From the NCBI GenBank assembly GCA_030830565.1, contig JAURMR010000037.1, positions 1-64,000 of the forward strand: a stretch of DNA of 64,000 nucleotides, given 5' to 3'. Shown in pieces: positions 25,735 through 34,940 of this stretch. Numbering within the stretch: the stretch's first letter is position 1; every line of letters starts with the position of its first letter. This DNA comes from Acidimicrobiales bacterium. GTDB lineage: Bacteria; Actinomycetota; Acidimicrobiia; Acidimicrobiales; Acidimicrobilacustridaceae. Under the pieces are notes generated by a model, which ran no database searches, had not been told where the DNA came from, and worked only from the letters and a program-made list of their open reading frames with translations. The position numbers and the translations under genes are program-made.

Positions 25735-26307
25735 ATGAGGGTTGTGGCCGGCGAAGCAAGAGGACGCAGATTGGTAGCTCCCCCGGGGAGCGATACCCGC
25801 CCCACGCTCGATCGCGTTCGGGAATCAATGTTCAATTCACTCGTCAGTCTCAATGCCATCGACGACGCTCGAGTCCTCGACCTCTACGCAGGTTCAGGTG
25901 CATTGGGTATTGAAGCGCTGTCTCGCGGGGCTCAATCGTGTGTCTTTGTTGACCATGGCCGCGACGCTCGCAAAGCGATCAGCACCAACCTTGAGGCGAC
26001 TGGCTATTTGGGCCAGGCCACGGTCGTGGCACAGGACGCGTTGGTGTGGTTGCGCGATGTCGCCAAAACCGCGTCATCTGAACCGCAGTTCGATCTTGTG
26101 CTCATCGATCCGCCCTATGCGGCCGCCGATGAGCTCTGGACTGAAGTACTCGATCTGGTGAGCCGCATCGCGGCGGGCGGTGTCGTTGTTGCGGAATCTG
26201 CGCGAGAGATCACGCTTCCGACTGGATGGGATGCACGAAAGGAGAAGAGGTACGGGGGTACGCTCGTAAGCGTCCTGCAGCCCCCCGACAGTCCGGAGTC
26301 TCCGTGA
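25735..26307 (+). CDS. rsmD: 16S rRNA (guanine966-N2)-methyltransferase
   Basis: The 190-residue Rossmann methyltransferase begins MRVVAGEARGRRL, has TRPTLDRVRESMFN, the SAM-binding DLYAGSGALGIEALSRG and the catalytic DLVLIDPPY. These are diagnostic of RsmD, which modifies helix 31 of 16S rRNA. The ATG at 25735 is preferred; the upstream frame is antisense to the zinc-ribbon gene. It overlaps coaD by 4 nt (GTGA), the usual rsmD-coaD pairing. Confidence 0.94.
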   Translation: MRVVAGEARGRRLVAPPGSDTRPTLDRVRESMFNSLVSLNAIDDARVLDLYAGSGALGIEALSRGAQSCVFVDHGRDARKAISTNLEATGYLGQATVVAQDALVWLRDVAKTASSEPQFDLVLIDPPYAAADELWTEVLDLVSRIAAGGVVVAESAREITLPTGWDARKEKRYGGTLVSVLQPPDSPESP

Positions 26308-26783
26308 CCCGAGTGCTTTACCCGGGATCGTTCGACCCGATCCATAACGGTCACCTTGAGATCATCGCGACTGCGTCGCGTCTCTTCGACGAAGTCATCG
26401 TCGCTGCCATGCGCAATCCGCAGAAAGGCGAACCGCTGTTCTCGCTTGATGAGCGTCGAGACATGCTCGAAGAATCCGTTGCGCATCTTCCAAACGTCAA
26501 GGTCACGATGTTCGCCTCGCTTGTTGTCGACCTCGCCAAAGAGATGGACGCCGATTTCATTGTCAAGGGCCTGCGTGCCGTTTCTGACTTCGAGAGCGAA
26601 CTTCAGATGGCGCAGATGAACCAGAAAATTTCAGGAGTGGACACCTTGTTCATTCCTTCAGCATCAGGGAACTCGTTCCTTGCGTCGAAGTTGCTACGAG
26701 AGATCACCCGCTTCGGTGGCGATGTGACGGCCATGGTGCCGCCCGCCGTCGCCAAACGACTTCAGGAGAAGTACGGATCGTGA
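26304..26783 (+). CDS. coaD: Phosphopantetheine adenylyltransferase
   Basis: This 159-residue nucleotidyltransferase makes dephospho-CoA from phosphopantetheine and ATP. It has the YPGSFDPIHNGH motif with the HxGH active site, the KGLRAVSDFESELQMA substrate segment, and the C-terminal SFLASKLLREI. The GTG at 26304-26306 overlaps the rsmD stop and gives the standard family N-terminus. The last four bases overlap the next gene's GTG, so the three genes are translationally coupled. Confidence 0.95.
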   Translation: MTRVLYPGSFDPIHNGHLEIIATASRLFDEVIVAAMRNPQKGEPLFSLDERRDMLEESVAHLPNVKVTMFASLVVDLAKEMDADFIVKGLRAVSDFESELQMAQMNQKISGVDTLFIPSASGNSFLASKLLREITRFGGDVTAMVPPAVAKRLQEKYGS

Positions 26784-27676
26784 GCCAGTACGACAACCCT
26801 TCGTTCGACGATCACGACATCGAGATCGATCTGACTCCGCCAACTGTCGGCGCCCAGTACCACCCGGCCGAGACCGAAGACGTCCTGCTGACGCTGCGCG
26901 ACATGATCGAAAACGCGCGCGATGTGCCGTTGTCCGCTTCGTCGATGATCTCGAAGGACGAAGTCCTTGTCCTGATTGATGAAGCACTCGAATCACTTCC
27001 CGAGGAACTCCGTGCCGCTCGCTGGCTGCTGAAGGAGCGCGAGGAATTCCTTGCTCGCACCCGTCACGAGGCCGACGACATCATTGATCAGGCCCGTACC
27101 CGTGCCGAGCGCATGGTGCAACGCACCGAGGTTGTGAAGGCCGCCGAACAGCGCGCCTACGACATCGTTGATGCCGCCCAGGCTGATGCTCGTCGTTTAC
27201 GTCACGAGGTCGAAGACTTCTGTGATCAGAAACTCGCCAGTTTTGAAATCGTCCTTGAGCGCACGCAGAAACTTGTTGGTGCCGGTCGCGCAAAGTTGCA
27301 GGGCACCAACCTCCTCGCCGAAGCGGCAGCTGCCGCCGAGCATGGTGTCGAAGGTCCTCCCGAAGAAGAGGTCTACATCTCCGGAGCCGAAGATTTTTCA
27401 GCGCCGCCCACCCAACCTTCGGTCTACGACGAACTTTCACAACTCGACGATGCACCTGCGTTGTACGACGCCGAAGGCATGGTCAACGTCGACACCGATA
27501 CATGGGACGAAGGCGCGCTTCCGTTCGACGACGAGTACGACGCCTATGACGATCGTCCCCGACTCACGGTGGTCGAGGATCGCTACTCCGATCTTCCGCC
27601 GCCACCGTCATCGAACCATCCGACGCAGACCATTCGAGATGCAGCGTCAAACTTCTTTGACCAGGACCTCGCGTAG
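26780..27676 (+). CDS. DivIVA-like coiled-coil protein between coaD and yceD
   Basis: This 298-residue protein has a long charged coiled coil at about 85-185 (LLKEREEFLARTRHEADD, then RAERMVQRTEVVKAAEQR), resembling actinobacterial DivIVA-like/ATP-synthase-b-like proteins found beside coaD and DUF177. An acidic C-terminal region rich in Asp, Tyr and Pro follows (DDEYDAYDDRPR) and reads as disordered. There is no transmembrane segment. It starts at GTG 26780, overlapping coaD by 4 nt. A scaffolding role at the cell pole or septum is inferred from the family, not shown here. Confidence 0.6.
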   Translation: MSQYDNPSFDDHDIEIDLTPPTVGAQYHPAETEDVLLTLRDMIENARDVPLSASSMISKDEVLVLIDEALESLPEELRAARWLLKEREEFLARTRHEADDIIDQARTRAERMVQRTEVVKAAEQRAYDIVDAAQADARRLRHEVEDFCDQKLASFEIVLERTQKLVGAGRAKLQGTNLLAEAAAAAEHGVEGPPEEEVYISGAEDFSAPPTQPSVYDELSQLDDAPALYDAEGMVNVDTDTWDEGALPFDDEYDAYDDRPRLTVVEDRYSDLPPPPSSNHPTQTIRDAASNFFDQDLA

Positions 27677-27679
27677 TCG

Positions 27680-28222
27680 ATGACCTACCGGCCATTGGTC
27701 GTCCCGATCGCCGACCTTCGTCGACATCCTGGAACGCGACGTCAATTCACTGAATCGGTGGAACTCCCAGGTCTTGGGATCACTTCGGCGACGGTGCCTG
27801 AAGGCGCAACCATCGATCTGGATCTCGAACTCGAGACCCTCAGCAATGGTTTGGTCGCGACCGGCACCATCACCACCCCTTGGGTGGGCGAGTGTCGTCG
27901 GTGCCTCAAGCCGGTTGACGGGCGATCGGTGGCCCAGATCCGAGAAATCTTTGAACCTCGCCCGGTGGAAGGCGAGACCTACGCCATGGCCGAGGACATC
28001 GTGAATCTCGAGCCCATGGTGCGCGATGCGGTGCTTCTCGCCCTGCCTCTGGCGCCGCTGTGCACCGAAGATTGCCGCGGTCCAGCCCCGGAATTGTTCC
28101 CGACGCGTGTCGAAGGTGAAGGCGAGGAACCCGAGGAAGAAGAGGGTCCTGGACCCATCTCCGACCCCCGGTGGGCGGCCCTCGCAGAACTGGACTTCGA
28201 ACCGGGCGACCCCGGCGAGTAG
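27680..28222 (+). CDS. DUF177/YceD family protein
   Basis: This 180-residue protein matches the YceD/DUF177 family, which almost always precedes rpmF and is linked to rRNA metabolism in plants and bacteria. The conserved CRRCLKPV motif at about 74-81 and LAPLCTEDCRGP later carry the cysteines. The C-terminal part is Glu-rich (EGEGEEPEEEEGP), then DPRWAALAELDF, the usual family ending. It starts 4 bases after the coiled-coil gene's stop. Confidence 0.88.
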   Translation: MTYRPLVVPIADLRRHPGTRRQFTESVELPGLGITSATVPEGATIDLDLELETLSNGLVATGTITTPWVGECRRCLKPVDGRSVAQIREIFEPRPVEGETYAMAEDIVNLEPMVRDAVLLALPLAPLCTEDCRGPAPELFPTRVEGEGEEPEEEEGPGPISDPRWAALAELDFEPGDPGE

Positions 28223-28297
28223 AGTCCTCCGTCTGCCCGGGGCACCCCCCGGTCCCGCGAGCGGCTCAGTGTGCCGCCCCCCGAATCAGGAACGACC

Positions 28298-28477
28298 ATG
28301 GCCGTACCCAAGAAGAAGACCTCGAAGTCCAAGAGCCGTAGCCGTCGTGCCTCAGCTTGGCGTATCGCCACTCCGGCTCGCAGCAGCTGCCCGCGTTGTG
28401 GCGCCGTGAAGCGTCCGCACGTCGTGTGCGGAAACTGCGGTTGGTACAACGGCCGCCAGGCACTCGACGTCGACTGA
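28298..28477 (+). CDS. rpmF: 50S ribosomal protein bL32
   Basis: This 59-residue protein has the basic N-terminus AVPKKKTSKSKSRSRRAS and a zinc finger made of CPRCG and VVCGNCG, so it is the four-cysteine form of bL32. The ATG at 28298-28300 is preferred over the in-frame upstream start because bL32 always begins MAVPKKK. A 75-nt gap separates it from yceD, containing a GC-rich stretch with possible hairpins. plsX follows after 16 bp. Confidence 0.95.
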   Translation: MAVPKKKTSKSKSRSRRASAWRIATPARSSCPRCGAVKRPHVVCGNCGWYNGRQALDVD

Positions 28478-28493
28478 TCCCCAGAGGGCACTC

Positions 28494-29489
28494 ATGCTTC
28501 CCATAGCTTTAGATGCCATGGGGGGCGACAACGCTCCCGACGCAATCGTTGCCGGCGCGCGCCGCGCCGTCGATGAACTTGGTATTCCCATTGTGTTGGT
28601 CGGACGCGCCGCAGAACTTGGCGACACCGGTGGTCTTGAGGTCCTCGAGGCGTCAGAAGTCATCGCGATGGACGCCGATCCCGGCTCAAGTGTTCGCAAA
28701 ATGAAAGATTCATCGCTCGTGCGTGCAGCGGAAGCTGTTCGCGATGGCAAAGCCTCGGCAATGGTGAGCGCAGGTAATACCGGCGCCACGATGGCTAGCG
28801 CGTTGTTGCGTATGGGTCGCATTAAGGGCGTGCAAAGGCCAGCAATTGCAACGCCGATTCCCGTTCCTGGTGCCGACACTCCGACGGTGTTGCTCGATGC
28901 TGGAGCGAACGCTGAATGCAATGCCGAGTGGCTTGTGCAGTTCGCACAAATGGGTGCCGTCTTCGCGAAACAACGTTTCGGCATTGCTTCGCCACGCGTT
29001 GGTTTGTTGTCGATTGGTGAAGAACCCACCAAGGGCAATCCGCTCGTGAAGGAAACCCACAAGTTGCTTGCCGAGGGTTCATGGATCGGCGCAACGGGTG
29101 CGCGGTTCATCGGCAACGTCGAAGGTCGCGACATCATGACCGACGATGTTGATGTCGTTGTCACCGATGGCTTCACCGGCAACGTTGCACTGAAGACGCT
29201 CGAAGGTTCGTTGAAGTCGATCATCAACTCACTCCTTGCCGCATTCGATTCTTCTGACGAAGCTCGCGCTGCATCGGCAGCGTTATGGCCATCGCTCATG
29301 CCGTTGTATGACTCACTCGATCCGGAGAACACCGGTGGCGCGATGCTTCTGGGTGTCGACGGTGTGTGCATCATCAGCCACGGCTCTTCCTCGGACCGGG
29401 CCATGGTCAATGCCGTGCGAGTTGCGGCCGACATGGTGAACGCCGACGTGGTCGGCCATATCGCCGCCACTGTCCGCCCCGCTGATTGA
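28494..29489 (+). CDS. plsX: Phosphate acyltransferase PlsX
   Basis: This 331-residue enzyme converts acyl-ACP and phosphate to acyl-phosphate, which PlsY uses to acylate glycerol-3-phosphate. The N-terminal IALDAMGGDNAP, the central SAGNTGATMASALL, LLDAGANAECNAEWLVQFA, GLLSIGEEPTKGN and VTDGFTGNVALKTLEG are all PlsX hallmarks. rpmF-plsX-acpP is a classical order. The acpP gene follows after 110 bp. Confidence 0.96.
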   Translation: MLPIALDAMGGDNAPDAIVAGARRAVDELGIPIVLVGRAAELGDTGGLEVLEASEVIAMDADPGSSVRKMKDSSLVRAAEAVRDGKASAMVSAGNTGATMASALLRMGRIKGVQRPAIATPIPVPGADTPTVLLDAGANAECNAEWLVQFAQMGAVFAKQRFGIASPRVGLLSIGEEPTKGNPLVKETHKLLAEGSWIGATGARFIGNVEGRDIMTDDVDVVVTDGFTGNVALKTLEGSLKSIINSLLAAFDSSDEARAASAALWPSLMPLYDSLDPENTGGAMLLGVDGVCIISHGSSSDRAMVNAVRVAADMVNADVVGHIAATVRPAD

Positions 29490-29599
29490 ATCGGCGCTCC
29501 GACCCAACCAAGAGGGGCCGTGAGCAGCAGTTTTCACAAGCGGGCAAAGTTTGACCCCGCTACGATCGGCCCGTTCCATCGCCGTCCGAGGAGACTGTT

Positions 29600-29890
29600 G
29601 TGCCCGCTGAGACCCATGTCGAACAAGGCCCCATCGACCGTGAGTTCGTCCTGAATCTGGTCCGTGACCGGTTGGCCGACATCCTCGAGACCGAGCCCTC
29701 CGCCGTCAACGAAGGCGATTCCTTCGCTGATGACCTCGATGCCGACAGCCTTGCGCTCATTGAGCTCGTCGAGGCCCTCGAAGAGGAACTGGGAGAGCGC
29801 AGCGTTGGCTTCCGCATCGAAGACGAGGATCTCGCCGATCTCAAGACCGTCCGCGACGCCGTCGACTACGTCATGGCAAAGCTGGGCTGA
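29600..29890 (+). CDS. acpP: Acyl carrier protein
   Basis: This 96-residue protein carries the phosphopantetheine attachment serine in DLDADSLALIELVEALEEE. It is longer than the usual ~78-residue ACP because of an N-terminal extension (PAETHVEQGPIDREF). Phosphopantetheine attachment allows it to shuttle acyl chains for fatty acid synthesis and PlsX. The GTG at 29600 has GAGGAG about 6 nt upstream. A TACGAT hexamer at 29561 resembles an actinobacterial -10 element, with no convincing -35. The rnc reading frame begins immediately after its stop. Confidence 0.93.
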   Translation: MPAETHVEQGPIDREFVLNLVRDRLADILETEPSAVNEGDSFADDLDADSLALIELVEALEEELGERSVGFRIEDEDLADLKTVRDAVDYVMAKLG

Positions 29891-29894
29891 GGTC

Positions 29895-30620
29895 CTGAGC
29901 TCCGACGCCGTCTCCGCGCTGGTCGATCGCCTGGGTTACGGGTTCTCCGAACCCGGGCCTTTGCTCCTCGCGCTCACGCATCGGTCCTGGTGTTCCGAAA
30001 CCGGACACGCCGCCTCGAACGAACGTCTTGAATTTCTCGGCGATGCCGTGCTCGGCGTGATCGTTACCGATCATCTCTTCACCACGCACCCGGAAATGCC
30101 CGAAGGGTTATTGGCCAAAGTTCGCTCTGCCGTAGTGAGTGAACCGACGCTGGCCAAAGTCGCTTCCGAACTTGGCGTCGGTCCGGCTCTGCGTTTGGGC
30201 AAAGGTGAAGACGCCAGCGGCGGCCGCTCGAAAGCATCGATCCTTTCCGATGCCATGGAAGCGGTGATCGGTGCGGTGTACGTCGACGGCGGTATTGATG
30301 CGGCCCGCGAGGTCGTGTTGGCACTGTTCGAAGCGCCGATCGAAGCGGCAGCAGAAGAACCTGGCGATGGCGATTTCAAGTCGCAACTTCAAGAACTCAC
30401 CGCGCGACGCTTTTCTGCGGCGCCGGTCTATGAACTCGGGGCAGAAGGCCCCGACCACGAGAAGCGATTCTTCGCTCGTGTATCGGTCGACGGAAACGTC
30501 ATCGGTGAAGGCGAAGGTCGCTCAAAGAAAGGCGCCGAACAGGCCGCAGCGCACGCCGCGCTTGAGCACCTGGCAACGGTGACCGTTCCCAACCATGAGA
30601 GTGGGCAGCACAATGCCTGA
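29895..30620 (+). CDS. rnc: Ribonuclease III, start codon unclear
   Basis: The 241-residue (from a CTG) enzyme processes rRNA and cuts double-stranded RNA. The RNase III domain has LTHRSWCSE, the signature NERLEFLGDAVLG and SDAMEAVIGAVYVDGG; the dsRNA-binding domain is DFKSQLQELTARRF through KKGAEQAAAHAALEHL. Between the acpP stop and the conserved first helix (SALVDRLGYGF) there is no in-frame ATG, GTG or TTG. CTG at 29895-29897 is the best placed candidate, just after a GAGGT; an in-frame TTG inside acpP would add an implausible 30-residue extension, and a TTG later would remove helix 1. It overlaps mutM by 8 nt. Confidence 0.9.
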   Translation: MSSDAVSALVDRLGYGFSEPGPLLLALTHRSWCSETGHAASNERLEFLGDAVLGVIVTDHLFTTHPEMPEGLLAKVRSAVVSEPTLAKVASELGVGPALRLGKGEDASGGRSKASILSDAMEAVIGAVYVDGGIDAAREVVLALFEAPIEAAAEEPGDGDFKSQLQELTARRFSAAPVYELGAEGPDHEKRFFARVSVDGNVIGEGEGRSKKGAEQAAAHAALEHLATVTVPNHESGQHNA

Positions 30621-31449
30621 ATTGCCCGAAGTAGAAACCATCCGCCGCGAGCTCGAGAAAGAGGTCGTCGGACGCAAGGTCAAGTCCGTTGAAGTCGATG
30701 GCAAGAAGTCGATCAAACGACAGACGCCAGAAGAGTTCATTAATGGTCTCGTCGGCGCCAAGATCACCGGTTCGCAACGCAAGGGGAAATATCTCCTCAT
30801 GCCGCTCGACAATGGTCAGGTGCTCATCGTGCATCTGCGGATGTCCGGCCAACTGCGTCGTGCCACGCCGAAGGACGAGGTTGAAAAGCACACGCACGTA
30901 ACCATCACGTTCACCCAGGGCGGACAACTTCGATTCATCGATCCGCGCACGTTTGGCGAGATGTTCCTTGCAACTCCCGACGAGATCTCCTCAGAGATTG
31001 AAGAGCTTTCGAACCTCGGTGTCGACCCGGTTGAAACGCCAATGTCATGGGTCGACTTCGGGCATCTCCTTCGTTCGAAGAATCAATCGCTGAAAGCATT
31101 CCTCACCGATCAGTCGATGATCGCTGGAATTGGAAACATTTACGCCGACGAAATCCTTTTCGACTCAGGTCTGCGCTTCGATCGGGAAACCGGTTCGCTT
31201 ACGACGCAGGAAATTCGTCGCCTCTATCGGTCGCTCGTCGAGATTCTGCACGAAGCGATTAAGTACAACGGCTCCACGTTGGGCGACGGACAGTATGTCG
31301 ACCTCTTTGGTAAGGCCGGCGATTACCAGAGTCACCATCAGGTGTACGACCGCGAAAAGCAGCCGTGTCGACGTTGTCGTCGTAACGACATCGTGAAGAC
31401 CAAGGTTGCCAGTCGGTCCACCTACTACTGCGAGGTCTGTCAGGTCTGA
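30613..31449 (+). CDS. mutM: Formamidopyrimidine-DNA glycosylase
   Basis: This 278-residue bifunctional glycosylase/AP lyase removes oxidised purines. The mature N-terminus PELPEVE supplies the catalytic Pro and Glu, QRKGKYLLM contains the conserved lysine, NIYADEILF the helix-2-turn-helix region, and the C-terminal zinc finger CRRC...CEVC binds DNA. The ATG at 30613 is required because catalysis needs Pro at position 2; an upstream in-frame start would abolish it. It overlaps rnc by 8 nt and smc by 1 nt. Confidence 0.95.
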   Translation: MPELPEVETIRRELEKEVVGRKVKSVEVDGKKSIKRQTPEEFINGLVGAKITGSQRKGKYLLMPLDNGQVLIVHLRMSGQLRRATPKDEVEKHTHVTITFTQGGQLRFIDPRTFGEMFLATPDEISSEIEELSNLGVDPVETPMSWVDFGHLLRSKNQSLKAFLTDQSMIAGIGNIYADEILFDSGLRFDRETGSLTTQEIRRLYRSLVEILHEAIKYNGSTLGDGQYVDLFGKAGDYQSHHQVYDREKQPCRRCRRNDIVKTKVASRSTYYCEVCQV

Positions 31450-34400
31450 TGTATCTGAAACGACTCACGATGAAGGGCTTCAAGTCCTTCGCCGATACGA
31501 CAGCTCTCGATCTTGAACCCGGTGTCACCGTTGTGGTGGGGCCAAACGGTTCGGGCAAATCCAACGTCGTCGATGCGATCGGCTGGGTGCTCGGTGCCCA
31601 GGCGCCTTCTGCTGTTCGTTCGCAGAAGATGGACGACGTCATCTTCGCCGGCACAACGAAGCGTTCTGCGCTCGGTCGCGCCGAAGTCAGCCTCACGATC
31701 GATAACTCCTCGGGCATGCTTCCCATCGAGTTCAACGAGGTCACTATCACTCGTACGTTGTTCCGCTCCGGTGACAGCGAATACGCCATCAATGGTGTGC
31801 CATGCCGACTTCTCGACATTCAAGACCTGCTTTCCGACAGCGGAGTTGGTCGTCAGCAACACGTCATCATTTCGCAGGGCCAGATCGACGCGGTGCTCAA
31901 CGCTCGCCCCGAAGAACGCCGAGCAATCATCGAAGAAGCCGCCGGCATTCTGAAATATCGCCGCCGCAAGGAGAAGTCCGAACGTCGGCTTACGGCAACA
32001 GAAGGCAATCTCACCCGTTTGCAAGATCTGCTGCGCGAAGTGCGTCGTCAGTTGCGTCCGCTTGAACGTCAGGCCGATGCCGCTCGTCGTCATGCCGGTG
32101 TTGTTTCCGAACTCACCGCACTGCGCATTTTCATCGCTGGTCGCGAACTGGCTGGTTTGCGAACCCGTCTTGAAAACGGAATGCGTGGTCGCGCCGAACT
32201 TTCAGCGGAAGAAGAACGCCTTCGTCGCTCGCTGGCTGAACTCGACACGCAAATCATGTCGGTTGAAGCCGAACTCACCGCAATGGGCGGCGACGATCTT
32301 GGTGATGGCCTTGCTTCCTACGAGTCACTGTTCCAGCAGGCCCGTGGTTTGTCAGCGGTCCTTACCGAACGTCGTCGTGGTGTCGATCGCCTTCGTGGCG
32401 CGTCGATCGACCAAGGCGTTGTCGCGTCACTTGAAGCCGAAGCCGCACGACTGGCTGCGGAACTGGCCGAGGTTGAAGCTGAGTCCGAAAAGTTTGAGCC
32501 GCTTGCCGCTGAACTCGCCGAGGCGGAAGAACTTCTTGCTGCCGAGCGCTTGGCGTTTGAAGAGCAGTGGGCGAGCGGTGTTCCGGCTCCCACCGGTGCT
32601 GCAGCGGAAGTTCGTGGCGAACTCGCTGCACTCCGCACCGCGTCGGGGCGCGCTCGTGAGGAACGCGATCGCATCGGTAACCGGGCAACCGCGCTTGCCG
32701 AAAAAGCAGCGCAACTGCTTTCCGAGACGGAATCTCTTCGTGCGCAGCTGATTGAATTGGAATCAGCGGAACTTCCGCTCGTCGAAGCGATGGAAGCAGC
32801 CGAAACCCGTCGCTCGCAGGCCGAGTCAGCAGTGGAAGCTGCCGAGTCGGTTCATCGTGCCGCTGAAAGCGAAAAGAACGCCTGGAGCGCACGAGTCGAA
32901 GCCCTTGCCCTCGCCCTTGACGAAGCGCGTTCACGAGCTGGCACCGAGCGCCTTGCTGGTATCGACGGCGTGCTCGGTACGGTTCTCGACCTTGTCGAGG
33001 TCGACGCCGGCTGGGAATCTGCATTCGAAGCAGCTGTTGGCGAGGCACTTGCCGCAGTTGTTGTCGACGGCGTCGACGCGGGACGTCGTGCGCTCGAAGC
33101 ACTCAGTGCCGAGTCACTCAGTGGCGCAGTTCTCGCCCTTGGTGCCGGTCGTTCCGCGCGAACTGCCCCGCCTGTCGGTGCTCCGTTGCGCGGTCATGTC
33201 CGAGCCCGTCGTCCCGATGTCGAACCGCTTCTTGATGCCCTCATCGGCTCTGCCGTCGTTATTGATGGCGGATGGGTGCAGGCTGTCGATGCATCGCTTG
33301 CTCACCCAGATGCGATCGTAGTCACCAGCACTGGCGACCGATTCGGCGTGAGTGGTTGGCGAGTTGGTTCATCGGGCGCTGGCGCAACAGGTGCTGCACT
33401 GGATGAAGCCACACGTCGTGCCGACGAAGCCGTTCTTGTTGCCGCTGAAGCAGCTGCCGTCCTCGAAACTGCACGAGCGGAACTAACTGACGCGGCCAGT
33501 GTCGAAGCAGGCCTCGCTCGCGATCTCGATGCAAACGATTCTCGACTCACTGCAGCCGGCGATCGCCTTCAGCGTGCCGAAACCGATCGTCGTGATGCCG
33601 CAACAGAAGCAGAAGCGCTTAACGATCACCTCGGTGAGCTCACCGAACGCGTGAGCCGTGAAGATGCTCGAATCGCAGAGCTTGAAGGGATGCTGCCGGA
33701 ACTCGAAGCAGCGGACAATGAACTTGCTGCTTCTGCCCGTCGCATGGCCGAGTCTCGTTCTCGTCTCGAAGAGCAAGCTGCTGAAGTTGGTTCACGACGC
33801 AGCGACCTTGAAGTTCGCAGCGTTGCCGTTGTCGAACGTCGTCAGTTCCTTACGGGCCGTTTGGCCGAGGTTGAGACTCGTCTCGAAGGCGCAGCGGCAG
33901 AACGCGAAGCCGCTGAAGCCCGCCGTCTTGAACTTGATCGCTCGCAAACGGCTCTTGATCGCTTGTCGGCATTGGTCCAAGACCGTTCCGCTCTCATCGA
34001 AGGTCGTCTCAACGATTTCCGTGAGCGTCGTCGTCAGCAGTCCGAGGCTGCACGAGGTGTTGCTGGTCGTCTTGATGGCCTCCGTCGTCAACGTGCTGAT
34101 CAAGAGCGCGGTCTTGGCGAGATTCGCGAACGTCTCCAGCGTGCCGAAATCGATCACGCCGAAATCGAGATGCGTATCGAGGCGGCCGTCGAAGCGCTCC
34201 GTCGCGATCTCGACTGCGAGCCAGATGTCGCTATCGCCAGCGAATGTCCCGAACTCGCTGAAGGCGCCACCGCCGCAGGTCGAGCCCGCGAACTTGAACG
34301 CGATCTTCGCCTCATGGGCCCGATTAACCCCCTGGCCCTTGAAGAATTCGACGCGCTGCAGGAACGACATACGTTCCTGGAGCAGCAACTCGAAGACGTC

Positions 34401-34910
34401 AAGGAAAGTCGTCGTGAACTTGCCAAGGTGATTCGTGCGATCGACGGTGAAATCGTCAGCGTTTTCGCCGCCGCATTCGCTGATGTTGCTGCGAACTTCG
34501 AAGCGCTGTTCCAGACCCTGTTCCCAGGTGGCCAAGGCCGGCTCAAGCTCACCGAACCCGACAACTTGTTGCTCACAGGCATCGAGGTCGAGGCAAAGCC
34601 TTCGGGTAAGAACGTACGAAAGCTTTCATTGCTCTCCGGTGGCGAGCGTTCGCTCACGGCACTTGCGTACTTGTTCGCTGTGTTCCGCAGCCGTCCTTCG
34701 CCGTTCTATGTGATGGACGAAGTCGAGGCCGCGCTCGATGACATGAACCTCAGCCGGTTCCTTGGTCTCGTTGCCGAATTCCGCAACGATGCCCAGCTCG
34801 TCATCGTGAGCCATCAGAAGCGCACCATGGAAGCTGCGGATTGCCTCTACGGCGTTTCGATGCAGCCTGGCGGTTCGTCACGAGTGGTGAGCGAGAAGGT
34901 GTCCTCGTAA
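31449..34910 (+). CDS. smc: Chromosome partition protein SMC
   Basis: This 1153-residue protein is a complete SMC ATPase. The N-terminal MYLKRLTMKGFKSFA leads to Walker A GPNGSGKSNVVDAIGW, and IISQGQIDAVLN is the Q-loop region. Long Glu/Ala/Arg-rich coiled coils (about 170-500 and 680-1000) flank a hinge at about 500-680 (GVLGTVLDLVEVDAGWESAF). The C-terminal head has signature LSGGERSLTALAYLFA and Walker B FYVMDEVEAALDD. It organises and segregates the chromosome, usually with ScpA and ScpB, which are not in this window. It ends at a strong terminator. Confidence 0.97.
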   Translation: MYLKRLTMKGFKSFADTTALDLEPGVTVVVGPNGSGKSNVVDAIGWVLGAQAPSAVRSQKMDDVIFAGTTKRSALGRAEVSLTIDNSSGMLPIEFNEVTITRTLFRSGDSEYAINGVPCRLLDIQDLLSDSGVGRQQHVIISQGQIDAVLNARPEERRAIIEEAAGILKYRRRKEKSERRLTATEGNLTRLQDLLREVRRQLRPLERQADAARRHAGVVSELTALRIFIAGRELAGLRTRLENGMRGRAELSAEEERLRRSLAELDTQIMSVEAELTAMGGDDLGDGLASYESLFQQARGLSAVLTERRRGVDRLRGASIDQGVVASLEAEAARLAAELAEVEAESEKFEPLAAELAEAEELLAAERLAFEEQWASGVPAPTGAAAEVRGELAALRTASGRAREERDRIGNRATALAEKAAQLLSETESLRAQLIELESAELPLVEAMEAAETRRSQAESAVEAAESVHRAAESEKNAWSARVEALALALDEARSRAGTERLAGIDGVLGTVLDLVEVDAGWESAFEAAVGEALAAVVVDGVDAGRRALEALSAESLSGAVLALGAGRSARTAPPVGAPLRGHVRARRPDVEPLLDALIGSAVVIDGGWVQAVDASLAHPDAIVVTSTGDRFGVSGWRVGSSGAGATGAALDEATRRADEAVLVAAEAAAVLETARAELTDAASVEAGLARDLDANDSRLTAAGDRLQRAETDRRDAATEAEALNDHLGELTERVSREDARIAELEGMLPELEAADNELAASARRMAESRSRLEEQAAEVGSRRSDLEVRSVAVVERRQFLTGRLAEVETRLEGAAAEREAAEARRLELDRSQTALDRLSALVQDRSALIEGRLNDFRERRRQQSEAARGVAGRLDGLRRQRADQERGLGEIRERLQRAEIDHAEIEMRIEAAVEALRRDLDCEPDVAIASECPELAEGATAAGRARELERDLRLMGPINPLALEEFDALQERHTFLEQQLEDVKESRRELAKVIRAIDGEIVSVFAAAFADVAANFEALFQTLFPGGQGRLKLTEPDNLLLTGIEVEAKPSGKNVRKLSLLSGGERSLTALAYLFAVFRSRPSPFYVMDEVEAALDDMNLSRFLGLVAEFRNDAQLVIVSHQKRTMEAADCLYGVSMQPGGSSRVVSEKVSS

Positions 34911-34940
34911 TCAGACCACCGGTTGCAGGCAGAAAACGAA

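Noticed and set aside
29521..29599. Promoter for acpP (TACGAT at 29561)
   Set aside because: The -10-like hexamer has no suitable -35 at 16-18 bp, so I only mention it within the gene entry.
31449..34910. Several 200-250-residue frames on both strands inside smc
   Set aside because: They are artefacts of the biased Glu/Ala/Arg coiled-coil codons in other frames.
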